Shown in pieces: positions 23,821 through 36,146 of a stretch of 64,000 nt of DNA (position 1 is its first letter; each line of letters opens with the position of its first letter). The position numbers and the translations under genes were made by a program. The stretch is from Boesenbergia rotunda (Eukaryota; Streptophyta; Magnoliopsida; Zingiberales; Zingiberaceae): the NCBI GenBank assembly GCA_024364735.1, contig JAGFNQ010001195.1, positions 1,094,464-1,158,463 of the forward strand, in the 5' to 3' direction. The notes beneath the pieces are model-generated. The model ran no database searches and was not told where the DNA came from. It saw nothing but the letters and a program-made list of their open reading frames with translations.

Positions 23821-25095
23821 TGTTGAAAATTTATCGCAGTGGAAAACTTAAGCAATGCTAACACTCTTGATTTTACTTGATATTCACCTCATTGCCTTGA
23901 GGTGCTAATACAAGGATCTACTCCTCCTTGCTCTCACATCCACCATGAAAGTCTCCTTCTTGGAGGCGGAGAAGCATCGTACAAACTCACAAGAAAACAC
24001 CACAAGATACAAGCAAATATAAAATGAAATCTTACAAGATTTACAACAATAGCTTCTATCTTGCTTTTTTCTAGTTTAAATCACCTCTTGATGCTTGGAA
24101 AAACAACAACACTTCGCTCGAAGAACGTACAATAATCGACGAAAAATTAAGAAGAAGAGTTGTCTCTGATCTATAGCGAAAACCTTTTATATCATACCAA
24201 TTAGGATTCCTTAATCTATTGCCCAATCGACGCTCACGCAAATCGATCAAATACAACTATCCAAACTTTGCAATGGCTATTTTTCCATTTTTTCCAATTG
24301 ATCACTCAATCGATTAAGCCCTCTTAATTGATTAGCTGATCGATTAAGTAAACATTTGTTCTTGCGACAAAGGTATCTTAATCAATCACCTGATCGATTA
24401 AGCATCTTATTATGATCTTCACAAAATAGCCTTAATTAATTAAAAACATCTCTAATCGATCACCTGATTGATTAGGGCAGCTTCTATTTTCGTGAAAAAA
24501 CTTTTTAATCGATCACCTGGTCGATTGAGTTTCCCTTAATCGATTACTCAATGAATTAAGGGTCTTTCTATTTCGTAAGAAATAATCCTCAATCGATCAC
24601 CTAATCGATTGCCCTAGTCCTAACTTGACTAAACCAAGTCTAGGGTCGCATTGTCCAACTTCCAATCAACCATAACTTGTTAAAACTTTCCGTTGCATAG
24701 TTCCCAACTATGACTCTATTAAGTGTTTAACTCCTAGCTAACCCACCTTGGTCTTCACTTAGTTCCCAACAATGTCTCTCTAGTCTCACTAGGACTTCCT
24801 TTTGTCTAATCACAGTTAGGTCTAGTCTCTCGGTGACTTCCACGCTGCCAACGTGCGATCCTCTCAGATCCACTTGGACTTTACCTAGTTCCCAACTAGG
24901 TTTATCTAGTTCCATTAGGACTTCCTTTTGCTTAAATACATTTAGGTCTAGTCTCTCAATATACTTCCACCGTGCCACCATGATATCCTCCCAGATTCAC
25001 TTAACTTCACCTAGTTGCCAACTAGGTCTACGTTATCCCACTAGGACTTCCCTTTACCTAGCTATAGTTAAGTCTAGTCTCTCGAAGTATTGAAT
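23821..25095. repeat. Retroelement-like repetitive sequence with ATCGAT and 126-bp arrays
   Basis: From TGTTGAAAATTTATCGCAG (23821) to the LINE start there is no gene. The segment 24285-24620 carries about seven copies of a near-palindrome close to GATCACCTGATCGATTAAG at 45-60 bp spacing. The segment 24757-25090 is a three-copy tandem repeat of 126 bp (anchors ACTTAGTTCCCAAC 24757, ACCTAGTTCCCAAC 24883, ACCTAGTTGCCAAC 25009). The style is that of a plant LTR, but I could not find both ends. Confidence 0.55.
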
Positions 25096-25187
25096 CTAGT
25101 CTGTTGTAAAAACCCTACTGTAGCTCTGGGCGATTCAAAAAGCGTTTTGCGGCGATAGACGCCCGCGCGTCTCTTTCACCCGCGGTG

Positions 25188-26962
25188 ATGGCCGCCGGCG
25201 CCATCAAACCGCCGATGCCAGACATCTCTACTTTCCCTCCTCTACCTTCCTCTACTCTTAAGCCTCTGGAGGGATCCCAGATAAACCAAGGAGTGGAGAC
25301 TGAGCATCCGAAGTCGTACGCTCAAATTCTTTGACCAAGCTCGCCGCGAGCATTGAAAAAAGATTTCGGCGATATCGGGGATGTGTTTAAGGAGGCGACG
25401 ATTTACAATTGTAAGCCTGGAATCTTCTACTCTGAGGAAGAGGTAACATCCATGGCTGATGCTTACAGATTTGCGCTCATTGGGAAGTTTTCTGGAAAAA
25501 GACCTAGCCATGCGATAATTGTTCAAGCCTTCAAAAACCTAGGGTTATCTAGCTTCTACAATGTCCGATTTCTTAAATCTGGACACATTTTTTTGCACTT
25601 ATCATCAAATGAAGATATGGCTAGAATCTGGTCTCGCGGGATTTGGTATATTGGTGGCATTCCTTTACGAATTTTCAAATGGTCGCCACACTTCTCATAC
25701 GAGGCAGAGTCTTCAGTAGTTCCTGTATGGGTGCAATTCCCAGATTTTCCTATTCACATGTTTAACAAGAGCTGCTTATTTTCGGCTGCCCGGATTGTTG
25801 GGAAACCAATCAAAATAGATGAGGCGACAGCAGATGGAACCAGGTTGTATATGGCAAGAGTTTGCGTGGAAATAGATCTGCTAAAACCAATGATTGATGA
25901 ATTTTGGATAGGGATTGGAGAGGAAAAGAGACTCCAAAAAGTTGTTTTTGAAAAATTCCCTAAATATTGTGAATTCTGTTTGCATTTGGGGCACTCTGTT
26001 AGCGAATGTTATGCAAATGGTAAACAACCAATGCCGTATTGGAAAAAGAAAAGAACAGATGGTCTGTTTCCTAGAGAAGATCTTCGCGGTAGACTTAACC
26101 AAAAGCATGCACAAGAAATAGGCAAGGTAGATGAAATTGCTTCTGGATCTCTGCAAGCTGAAGATAAAAAAAAACAGTCAAGCAAAATTGGATTCAAAAA
26201 GAAAATTTGCTAGGTAAAACTGATCCCGCAAACAAGTTAGAAGGTATATCTACCAACAGATATTTTTCTTTGACTGCATTAGAGGAAGAAGAGCAAGAAG
26301 ATTTGAATGAATTCTTAAATGAGGAAATGAAAGAGGAAAATGCAAAGGATGATAAAGACTCTGAAACTGGAAAGAAGATAAAAAATGATTGCATGAATAA
26401 ATGCTCTATTGCTGAACAAGTTGCTACAGGGAATGAAAAAATACAAGAGGATAGAGATAAATTGGTGGCACCTACAGTAATAAACCAATTTGAGCAGAAT
26501 AAGGTTTTCTCTATACATAAGGAAGGATTAAAAAGAAATACTTTTCCAACAGGGCAGTTTGGGTCAAAGGTAACAAATTCTACTCAATCTGTTCTTATGG
26601 AAAAAAATCTTTTATCTAACAAAGCTGCGGCAGCTAGTAAAGAAGATCATGCTCTGAATTTAGAAGAGACTATTTTGAAAGGTCAGACAGAATATGATAA
26701 TTCCAGTGTGACAGTTTTACAAAAAGATTCTGATGAAGCTGTTCTCAATAAATCTTTTGTGGAGGAACAAGGTTCGGATGATGAAGAAATGGGGCGGTTA
26801 CAAAGGTCTTCATCACTTCCTATGGTGATATATCCAGAGAATAATCAGAATGTTTCTCCAAAAAATTTTTTTATTAACAAGAATGTTCCTCCTAGTGGTT
26901 TTCAAAGGGTCACTAGAAGTAAATCTCAAGCACAAAGGCTATCTATCTCTTCAATACTTTAA
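25188..26962 (+). pseudogene. LINE ORF1: DUF4283 domain plus CCHC zinc knuckle
   Basis: The ATG at 25188 (MAAGAIKPPMPDIS) gives a Pro/Ser-rich start, then TGA at 25332-25334. After this stop the same frame continues with a DUF4283 fold (FALIGKFSGKRPSH, NVRFLKSGHIFLHL, WSRGIWYIGGIPLRIFKW, VPVWVQFPDFPIH) and a knuckle CEFCLHLGHSVSEC (CX2CX4HX4C) around 25970-26010. A slip near 26195 moves the frame into an acidic tail (26207-26962, for example LTALEEEEQEDLNEF). ORF1 proteins of plant LINEs bind the element RNA. The TGA and the A-run slip both inactivate it. Confidence 0.8.
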
Positions 26963-29900
26963 ATGTCAGGTATGATATGGAATATTAGAGGAATAGGCAA
27001 TCTTGCATCAATTAGAAGACTGCATTACTTGAAAAAAAATTTCATTTAAATTTCTTGGCAATTTTAGAGCCAATGATCATGCTTGATGTTTCTATTATTA
27101 CTAGAAGATTGGGATTTTCTTCAGTAGTTGCTAATTGTTCAGGGAAAATATGGTTTGTTTATGACTCTAATATTGTTTGTGATGTCTTATTTGATCATGA
27201 ACAATTCCTGCACTTGAGTTTGAAATCTGCCATGCTACCAATTGAAGTGATATTGACTATCGTATATGCAAAGTGCACAAGAGTTGGAAGATATGAACTC
27301 TCGGAGAAGATTGAAGACATTAAACCAAATGATGAGGATTTCTGGATGGTAGGTGGAGATTTTAATGTGATAGCTAATATATCTGAACAGTCCACAGGGA
27401 GCATAACAAGTCTGGGAGCAATTGAAGATTTTAATAATTTCTTAATGGAGACAGGATTGATAGATGCTGGTTATGTAGGAGATTGTTTCACTTGGACCAA
27501 CAACAGAATATGGAAAAGGTTAGATCGTATTCTAATCTCCCCATCTTGGCAAGGACAAGAATTCTCAGTTCGGGTTGAACATCTTAGCCGCGCTGCTTCA
27601 AACCATTGCCCAATGTTAATATCATTTCCTATGTTTGATAAAGCAGTTGCTTCCTTCCTATTCCAAAAGATGTGGCTAAGACATCATGGTTTTCTACAGA
27701 CAGTAAGATTAAATTGGAATCTTCCAATTTCAAGTTTTGGTCTTCAGAAACTGCAGATGAAATTAAAAAGATTAAAGGAACATCTAAAGTGGTGGAACAA
27801 AGAGGTATTTGGGAACATTCATGACAATATTCAAAAAGCGGAACAATTGTATTCTGAGGCAGAGAAACAATTCGATTTAGACCCCTCTGAAGAGAATCGA
27901 ATTTATAAAAATAAATGTCAAGCTCACCTTTTTAAGACACTCCAAATGGAGGAAGACTTTTGGAGACAAAGAGCAGCAGTTAAATGGAGGGCAGAGGGAG
28001 AAAGAAATACTAAATTCTTTCATGATATGGTGAAAACCAAGAGAACAACTAATAGAATTTTTCGGATATGGGATGAAGGAGAATGCTTGGAAAAGCCAGA
28101 ACTTATTAGAGCTTCAGCTGTTAAATTTTTTGAACAATCACTCACGGGAGAAGATTTTAATCATATGGAGGCAGATGTTAGTCATATCCCCAAGCTGATC
28201 ACTACCGAAGAAAACTTATCTTTTATGCTTTTGCCTTCTAAGGAGGAAATAAAGCAAATTATAAGGGAAATAGATCAAGATAGTGCAGCTGGACCAGATG
28301 GTTTTTCCTCAGCCTTTTATGTTTCCTGTTGGGATATTATTCAAGAGGATGTGCATCAAGTTGTGACGAATTTCTTTAAGGGAGGAGTTTTGCCAAGAGG
28401 AATGGTAGCAACTACTATAGTGCTGATTCCAAAGAAGGATAATGCTCAAAACTGGCAAGATTTTCGCCCTATTAGCTTATGTAATGTTTTATATAAAATT
28501 GTTTCAAAGACATTGGCAAATAAGCTTGTGAACACTCTACACAAGATTATTTCTCTAGCTCAGAGTGGTTTTGAGAAAGATAGATTAATCTTTGATAATA
28601 TTCTTTTAGCCCAAGAATTGACTCATAAGCTAAATATTCATGTCAGAGGAGGAAATGTTATTATGAAACTGGATATGGCTAAAGCTTTTGATAGAGTGGA
28701 ATTTCTTATTCAGGATTATGGAAGCTTTTGGATATTCGGATTTTTTTATAGAGATGATCAAGAGATGTATTGCTTTTTGTTGGTTTTCTATTCGGGTTAA
28801 TGGTCATCTTGCAGGTTTCTTTCAATCTAAAAGAGGATTAAGACAGGGAGATCCTATCTCGCCTTTTTTGTTTATTATAGCATCCGAGTTTTTATCGAGG
28901 GGTTTGGAGAATTTTTTTCTCAAAAATCCAAAGATGAGATATAATACGGGATGTGATATGAAAATTTCTCACCTTGCTTATGCAGATGATATTATGGTTT
29001 TTCTGAATGGATCAATTGACTGTGTAAAAAAGGTAAAGGCATATTTTAATGAATATGAGAGGCAATCAGGACAATTGGTAAATGCTGGAAAAAGTATGAT
29101 CTATCTTTCTAGAAACATTACTTCAGCTCGTAAAAATTCAATTTTAGCTGCCACAAATTTTGCAGAAGGTATATGGCCTATGAATTATTTAGGGGTTCCT
29201 ATTTTTGTTGGGATACGAAAATCAGTATAGTTTCAACCTTTGATACAAAAAATAAGAAGAAAACTCATGGGATGGACCATTTCACGACTCTCCTATGGTG
29301 GCCGCCTTTTGCTTATTCAAAGTGTCTTAATTTCAATACCTCTTTATTTGTTACAGGTCCTTCTACCTCCGTTATCAATTTTACATAATATGGAAATGAT
29401 CTTTGCGAGATTTTTTTGGGGCTCTATAGACACTAAAAGGAAGACTCATTGGATTGCTTGGAAAGAGATTAGTAAGCCAAGGTTGGAAGGAGGGTTAGGA
29501 GTGAGGAAGCTAGCTGACTTTAGTGTGGCAATGGCGGTTAAACTTTGGTATAGATTCAGAGAACAAAAAACACTTTGGGCAAATTTCCTATCAAGAATGT
29601 ATTGTAACAATACTCATCCGGCCATAGTTCAGTTGAAAAGTAAACATCTTCTTGTTGGCGCCGAATGGTTAAATCTAGAAGCTTAGCAGAACAAAATATA
29701 TGCTGGATTTTGGGTGAAGGAAAATTGCATTTCTGGTTTGATAAATGGTTGGATAGGGGTCCACTGTTTCATTCCTATGCCCCAGTTGGAGATATTGACA
29801 TAAGGGTTGCAGAATTTTTGGAAGGATCTCAATGGAGAATGGACAAAATTAGTAAGATGCTCCCGGAAGAAATAGTTGCAGAAATAGTTGAAGTTCCTGC

Positions 29901-31044
29901 GCAAATAGAAGATATAGATCATATCATATGGAAAATATCCTTGAATGGCAAGTTCTCTTTAAAAACGGCATGGAATAATGTTAGACAAACTCAACCAATG
30001 ATGCCCATAAATTATGCAATATGGAGTGGATTACTCAACCCTTCTATTTCCATTTTTGCATGGCGTTTCTTAAGATTTAAGTTACCTGTTGATACCATTT
30101 TGCAAAAAAAGGGAATCACACTGGTTTCTAAATGTCTTTGTTGCAATGATTTAGAAACTTGGGATCATTTGTTTTTTAATGGACCAATAGCAAAGGAAGT
30201 TTGGTCTTACTTTGCAAACTTGTTCAGGGTACACAGATTTTTCTTAATGGGAGATTGGATGATTGGTCAAGAATGGTCTCATGGTGGACATGTTAGGGAA
30301 GTCATTCCTTTTCTAGTATTATGGTTTTTATGAGTGGCTAGAAATGATGCAAAGCATAGAGGGATAAAACAAGATCCAAAAAAGATTAAAGGGAATATAA
30401 TTCAGTATTTTTTCCTAGGAGAAGCGGCAGGTATATTGAAAGGGAAGCATTGGAAAGGTTTCTCTTCAGTGGCTACGGCTTGGGGGATTCCTATTAAAGT
30501 AAATATCAAAAATACTATCTTTGTGGGGTATTGGAAGAAGCTGGAATTTGGTGGTTATAAATTAAATACAGATGGTTGCTCAAAAGGAAATCCAGGTGCA
30601 TCATCATATGGGTTTATCATTAGAGATCACACAGGAAACTTTATAATAGCGAAGGATGGCACATTGGGAGTTATCTCTAATGTCAAAGCAGAATTGTCGG
30701 CTATTTTATTTGGATTGGAGTTATGTGTTGCCCATAACTTTTTTCCAGTATGGTTAGAATCAGATTCAAAGACTGCTTTGAAGATTATACAATCCCCTTA
30801 TGTGTTCTGGAATTATAGAAATATAGTGATTAAAATCAAAATTATCATGGGAAGATATAAGGTGACTTATTCGCATATTTTTAGGGAAGGAAATATGGCT
30901 GCGGATTACTTGGCTAATCAAGCTTTCCAATTTGCGAGGGACAAAGTCTTGAGAAGACAGGACATAAGCAAAAATTTATATGGCATTTGTAAGATGGACA
31001 AGTTAGGGCTTCCTTATATTCGAATGGATAGGAAAATGGTTTAG
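26963..31044 (+). pseudogene. LINE ORF2: endonuclease, reverse transcriptase, zf-RVT and RNase H
   Basis: ATG at 26963 reads MSGMIWNIRGIGN, the start of an APE-type endonuclease. An A-run slip near 27036 shifts the frame. The endonuclease then continues (WMVGGDFNVIANISEQS; CFTWTNNRIWKRLDRIL; NHCPMLISF). The reverse transcriptase follows with GPDGFSSAFYVSCW, FRPISLCNVLYKIVSK, KLDMAKAFDRVE and the catalytic YADD at 28979-28990. A slip lies near 28690-28705, a TAG at 29228-29230 and another slip near 29665. The zf-RVT segment (CLCCNDLETWDHLFF) is at about 30140. A TGA at 30331-30333 replaces a probable Trp, then RNase H follows (KLNTDGCSKGNPGASSYGF, AELSAILFGLEL, WLESDSKTAL, AADYLANQ) to TAG at 31042-31044. 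It would have nicked target DNA and copied the element RNA; it is now non-functional. Confidence 0.9.
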
Positions 31045-32654
31045 AGAAATTGAATGCTTAGAAACTTGAAAAGCTTTTCAGATTTAGGAGTTTCTATCAA
31101 AATAATGTCATTGCTATTTGTCTCATATTTTACTATGCTGATATAATGTTTTGCAGAGGTCTTTAATGGAATAGGGGAAGCTATAATGGTATTTTTTCTG
31201 GTTTTCTATCCCCTGTGTATTTTTTTGAAACTTTGAGTTTTATTCAAATGAAATGGTATTTTCTCTGGTTTTCTATCTTCTGACATAAGGAGATGAAATA
31301 TTTGGGAAATCTGCAGATTTCAGAGATGTTGTAAATGTATTTTGAAATTCAGATTATGGATGCCTTTTCTGATCTTTCTATTTGTTGCGGGCTGATAGTT
31401 ACAAACTATTCAATTCTTTGGTTTTACTGATATATCAGTTTTTTGATGAATTCTGATATATTTTCTGGTCTTTTCTGGTCTTTCTATTTCCTGATAGACT
31501 GTTATATATTTCCTGATAGATTGATATAATTTCTGTCATGCTAAATGGAGGTCTGAAATTCTGGAGGCTTTTCAAATCAAATGGAAACTATTTTCTGATA
31601 TGATGAGATGAAATATTGTTGGTAGGACTGCAAAGATTTGGATAACCACTAGCAATTCCTGATGGAATCTGAGTAAAGCATCTTGGCTAACTTCTGATAT
31701 ATAAAAAAAGCAAGTCTGAAGAGTTTGAAAACTACTGAATTTTGATACGGAACTGGATGGTATTCTTGTTGTAAATTTTTGAAATGTATCACCGTGATGG
31801 TCTTTGATATGGAACTGGGATGGTTTTCTGAAATGCCAATTTGGATACATAGATGGTATCAGAATTAAGGGTTATCTAATATATGAAAGGTTTCAGATAG
31901 TTTTCGGATAGTTTTCTATATATGGTACAGATATGCAAGGCTGAATACTATAAATGAACAGAGTTTTATGGGTTATTTTTCAAAGATTAGCTGTATGCTG
32001 ATACTTATCGAAAATTTTGTTAGAATTCTATCAGTGTATCTGTACGCTAAAGGGGTTGAGCTGGCTTCAGTGCTGATCGACTCTGCTTAGCTGCTCTGTA
32101 CCAATTTGAAGATTGACTTTGCTTGACTGACCGATTTTGCTTTGCTTGGTACAGGCTGCTCTGTACCAATCTAAAGATTGAAGGTTTTTTTAAATCTGAT
32201 TGATTTTGCTTGGCTGAAGGATGCTGCTATGATATTAATTTCAGAGTCTGAAAATAACAAAAACTTAATGTTGCTGGATATTTTAAAGGCTGTGACATGG
32301 GTTTCAAAATGCAAAATACGGCTCAATGAATTTTATGAATGCTTATAACTGTCTTTGAATATTCTTTATATCTCTCACAAAAGGTGCATAATTTTGCAAG
32401 CGCTCAGAACTTTATGAAATGCTCATCAAAAAGGTGTTGGAAATTCCAAAAGGCTTATGGCTTTGGATAATGAATTACAAATGAAGAGTAGTACAAATTA
32501 TTCCTAATCAATTTCTTTCGAATTCTTTAAGTGTAAATTCAATTTTGTCCTTACTTTGTAATTCCATATTAGAAGGTTAGGTTTGGCCCCCCTTCTAATA
32601 TGGTCTTTCTTTATTTCTTGAAATAAAATTCTTCTTCTTGTCAAAAAAAAAAAA
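31045..32654 (+). other. LINE 3' untranslated region with A tail
   Basis: No ORF. The sequence is T- and TG-rich, with recurring words TTTTCTGGT, GATATG and TTTCTGATA, and two copies of GCTCTGTACCAAT (32092 and 32159). It ends in TTGTC followed by 12 A (32643-32654). Confidence 0.7.
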
Positions 32655-33830
32655 GAATGCTTGCTTTTAAACATATATACTGAACATGATGGACTAACAT
32701 GAATATGCTCATGAATCCACTTGTAACACATGCTTGCCTTTGAAATCTTTTGCTTGAAAAGAAAAGTGCTTGTCATGCTTGAAATAACTTCTTGCTTTTG
32801 AAAACTCGGAAAAAACTTGTATACTCTTATACTTCTTATACTTCAAAATAATAAACATCCTCTTTTGGGCCTAGCATATTACCAATGCGCGCATCCCTAA
32901 TAGGTTCAGGGTAGCTAGCCATCGAATCCTAATAGAGCGTCTTACTAGTTCATCTAGATCTCGTGGGCCTTGGCCCAGTACATGCCAAAAAGACCTCGAT
33001 TTTTGAAAGTAATATACTTAAACTTGTACTCATGCTTGTATTTATAATGCATAACTTAGCATATCTTTTGCACTTAAAAAGTAATGTTCCCAAAACTTGT
33101 TTTAGGACACAACAAGACATTGGTCTTGTTTCTTATCTCATTTCTTAGTCCTAGAACTCGTTCTAGGGCTTAGTAAGACCTTGGTCTTACTCGGAACTTT
33201 TATCGAACACCTTGCGTGTCGAAATTCCCAAACCTTGCATTTGGGCAAATCAATACCTTGGTCTTCCTATACTAGGATCACATCATGAAAAAGACTTGGA
33301 AATCATGTTTAAAACTTATTAGAGAACTACTTTTACTGCAGGTGAGAGATCTACTTACCTCTTTATGCATTTAAACTTACAACCGAGCGTAGAATCTTTT
33401 TCCTTGCGCGATTCGCCAACACTTGGCACTAGGAGAGAAGCCCTAGTTCCTTTTGGCAAGAACCCTAGTCCTCTTGGTCTTGGGTTTTCGGCAGGGAAGG
33501 AGGAAGAAGGAAACCCTTTGGTTTCCCCCTCTTTCTATTCCTTTATATACTAAGTGGAAGTTGATGCATCTTCCATAAAGGACGCTTACTATTACTTATA
33601 TAATATCAGTTCCATATTCTAGTGAGATGATTACTAGCCTTAATGGAAATTCAAAATTAATCTTAATTGAGGGTTGTGGGTTTGAGCCCTTGCTCATACC
33701 CCCCCCCCCCCCCCTCCCCCTTTACAAGAAATTTTTAGTTTTTTTTGTTTATTTTAATTTTTTTTTGAAATATTCAGGTGTTATAGTTATCAAAACTCGA
33801 TCCGAATTGGCATACTCAGCGCAGAGATAA
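32655..33830. other. Non-coding repetitive-looking stretch
   Basis: No gene. Repeated words such as AAGACCTTGGTCTT and ACTTGT are spread over 32980-33260, which looks like LTR or retroelement untranslated DNA. At 33670-33716 a tRNA B-box-like word (GTGGGTTTGAGCCC) is followed by C16-T-C5, possibly a SINE remnant. Confidence 0.4.
33699..33720. repeat. Poly-C tract
   Basis: Sixteen C (33699-33714), T, then five C. Low-complexity and prone to length error. Only weak evidence links it to an upstream B-box-like motif. Confidence 0.75.
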
Positions 33831-34975
33831 GGCCTGCATCCTAGGCGCCTGGGAGCTATTCAGGAGCCTGGGATCTACTTAGGCACCTGGGAGCTATTCA
33901 GGCGCCTGGGAGCCCTTTCCCATATTATTGTTTTCTTGTGTTTGCTCTCCTATCTTGCCTCTAACTCCAGGTTCCTGCATGACAAACAAACATAAGACAA
34001 AACAAATAATTCTTAGCCTTAATGATTGACAGCCAGAGTTGCCCAATTCTGACGTTGGATTTCAAATGAAATCCTAGGTTAAATCGACGCCTACTGTTCC
34101 CTTTCCCGAGGAACTCGTCTTCACCTACTCTAATCTGGAGAAGTTTGCCAACCGGGGTCTCCGGTTGGACTTTTGCTCGACCTCCGAGAATCCGGAACTC
34201 GACGATGTTCGACCCTGACACGTCTCGACTCCTGTCCGCGATCCCCGCTCGACAATGTCTTCTACTCGGTCCCCCAAACTAAGTCTTCGTGCTCGGCTTC
34301 ACTTGCCAAGTTTTCATTGTCCGATCCCCGACCAGGACTTTTGTTCAGCCTCCGAGAATCCGGAACTCAACGACGTTCGACCTCGACCTGTCTCGACTCC
34401 GATCTACAATCCCCGTTCGGTAAAGTCTTCTACTCGGTCCCCCGGATCAAGTCTTCGTGCTCAACCCTACAAGTCAAGACTTCGTTCCCAATTCCCCGAA
34501 CCAAGACTTCGGTGCTCAACCGTCAGCTAGGACTTCGTGCCTCGATAAGGACTTCTTTGCTAGTCATCTTAATCCTGACTGGATTTCTTTCTGTCAAACA
34601 TCAAGTCATATTTGGCTTAGTCTAAATATGTTTTATTACTCTGCCAAACATCAAGTCATGTTTGACTTATCTCTTGGTCAAATTGACCAACCCTGGGTTC
34701 TCTATCAAATATCAGATCCTATTTGACTAACCCTTGTTCTAATTGATCAAACCTTGGTATTTTGTTAAACATATCAGATCTAGGTTTGATCACCCTGCCA
34801 AACATCAGGTCATGTTTGACTGATTCTTTGGTCAATGTGATCAAGCTTGGGTTTACCCTACCAAATATCAGGTCCTGTTTGACTTAACTCTTGATCACTT
34901 TGACCAGACCTTAATATATTATCAAATATCGAAATATTAGAGGTTGACTATTCATAACTGATGCTCGCACCAATA
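33831..34975 (-). mobile_element. Partial LTR of the TGTTGGTGC family, minus orientation
   Basis: The minus strand starts near TATTGGTGCGAGCATCAG and contains GTCCAACCGG...CCGGTTGGCAAA and GTAGGCGTCGATTTAACCTAGG. These match the order of blocks in the solo LTR at 60890-63539 (plus strand). The GGCGCCTGGGAG words at 33845-33910 recall GGCGCC words at 61400-61560. Internal tandem copies: a 168-bp duplication anchored by CCTCCGAGAATCCGGAACTC (34181, 34349), and about five degenerate 55-65-bp units with CAAACATCAGGTCATGTTTGAC (34590-34920). The second boundary was not found. Confidence 0.55.
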
Positions 34976-35069
34976 GAAATTGCTATATATATGCAAACGA
35001 CCTACTTCATGATTAGTGAAAAGTTATGATTAGAGTAAACACACATTATTTTTTTTTTTTCTTCTACTT

Positions 35070-35255
35070 CTTACCCGCTGAATATTTTTGTAGGTGGGTT
35101 GTGGAAACTGAAGGCAGGCTACTTGCACTCCGCCCTATTTTTAGTCTGATTTCATGTTTTTTCTTACCCGCTGAATATTTTTGTAGGTGGGGTGTGGAAA
35201 CTGAAGGCAGGCTACTTGCACTCCGCCCTATTTTTAGTCTGATTTCATGTTTTCT
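35070..35255. repeat. 93-bp tandem duplication x 2
   Basis: CTTACCCGCTGAATATTTTT begins at 35070 and again at 35163. The two 93-bp copies differ at only a few bases, so the duplication is young. The frame across it stays open (93 is a multiple of three), but the encoded peptide does not resemble a known protein. Confidence 0.9.
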
Positions 35256-35520
35256 CTTCCACTTGAAGAAGAGATAGATTGATTGATCATTAGTGGCAAC
35301 TTTATCGGCATCACTGACACTGAGAAGGTGGAAACACTAGATTATGCTGTCCAGAGGAAATAACCGTTTCATTTAGTGACTGTGGATACCTCAATAATCA
35401 ACTTTAATTTTTCTTCTTCTTTTATTACTCCTTCCATGTCCTTATGGCATTGCTCATTTCTAATGGAGTCAGACTGATGACTGAGCATGACAGTGATTTT
35501 GAGGAGCATGTGACTTATGA

Positions 35521-35736
35521 TTGAGCATGACAGTGAAAATGAGGATCATGTCTTGGAACTTGACAGATATGCTCGATCCAATAATAGAAAGAATTCAGGC
35601 AAGCGAAAGGGAGAGCTCCATCTGTGTCACCACCAAAATGAGATGGAGCCACATGGCCTACGCCAGAACTACACTCAGCACCATGGTCACCCTGATCAGA
35701 TCTTCTGACCTGAGTCCCAAAACTGTAGTCAAATAG
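35521..35736 (+). CDS. Short open frame of unknown nature (possible last exon or fragment)
   Basis: A 71-residue frame with balanced amino-acid use (for example MLDPIIERIQASERESS and ARTTLSTMVTLIRSSDL) ends at a TAG. Composition looks protein-like rather than random, but I do not recognise it. It lies about 400 bp before the bHLH gene on the same strand. It could be the last exon of an upstream gene or a fragment of one. Confidence 0.2.
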   Translation: MSMTVKMRIMSWNLTDMLDPIIERIQASERESSICVTTKMRWSHMAYARTTLSTMVTLIRSSDLSPKTVVK

Positions 35737-36146
35737 AGATTCTGTCCTTAATTGAGGTTTCTTTTTTTTTTTTCTTCACCTTTGTTTTTCATCTGAGCTT
35801 CAGAACCTGGCTTCGAGCCAAGTTATTTTAGACGAATAAAATAAGCATCTCTCTTCCGCGCTTTGCCTTTTTAGCTCTTTCACTATCAACCATAGCTTCC
35901 CATGCCATTAACACAGCGAGCACACGCAAACTAGCCGGGTGGCCAGACCACACTCCCTTATTACCTATTGCTATCCTTTTCCCTTCCTGACTTCATGTGA
36001 CAACCTTGTTCTGTTCTCTTTCACTGAGGCCTTTAAAGCCTACTACTTCACCAGCCACTCCTCATCCTCCCATGGAAGAAAGCTTCTTTTGGTTTTTCTG
36101 TGTGTTAACCCTGAGTCCTCCTCCATAGTGTTCTACTCGCAGAAAC

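Larger units (their letters stand above)
25100..32654 (+). mobile_element. LINE (plant L1-type non-LTR retrotransposon), decayed, about 7.5 kb
   Basis: Two ORF regions occur in the usual order: a DUF4283/zinc-knuckle ORF1 (25188-26962) and an endonuclease-reverse transcriptase-RNase H ORF2 (26963-31044). They are followed by about 1.6 kb without ORFs and a terminal A run (32643-32654) after TTCTTCTTCTTGTC. The 5' end is estimated; a target duplication could not be identified. Several stops and frameshifts show it is no longer active. Confidence 0.85.

Noticed and set aside
33620..33720. Possible tRNA or SINE with a B box
   Set aside because: Only a B-box-like word is present. There is no cloverleaf, no clear A box and no target duplication.
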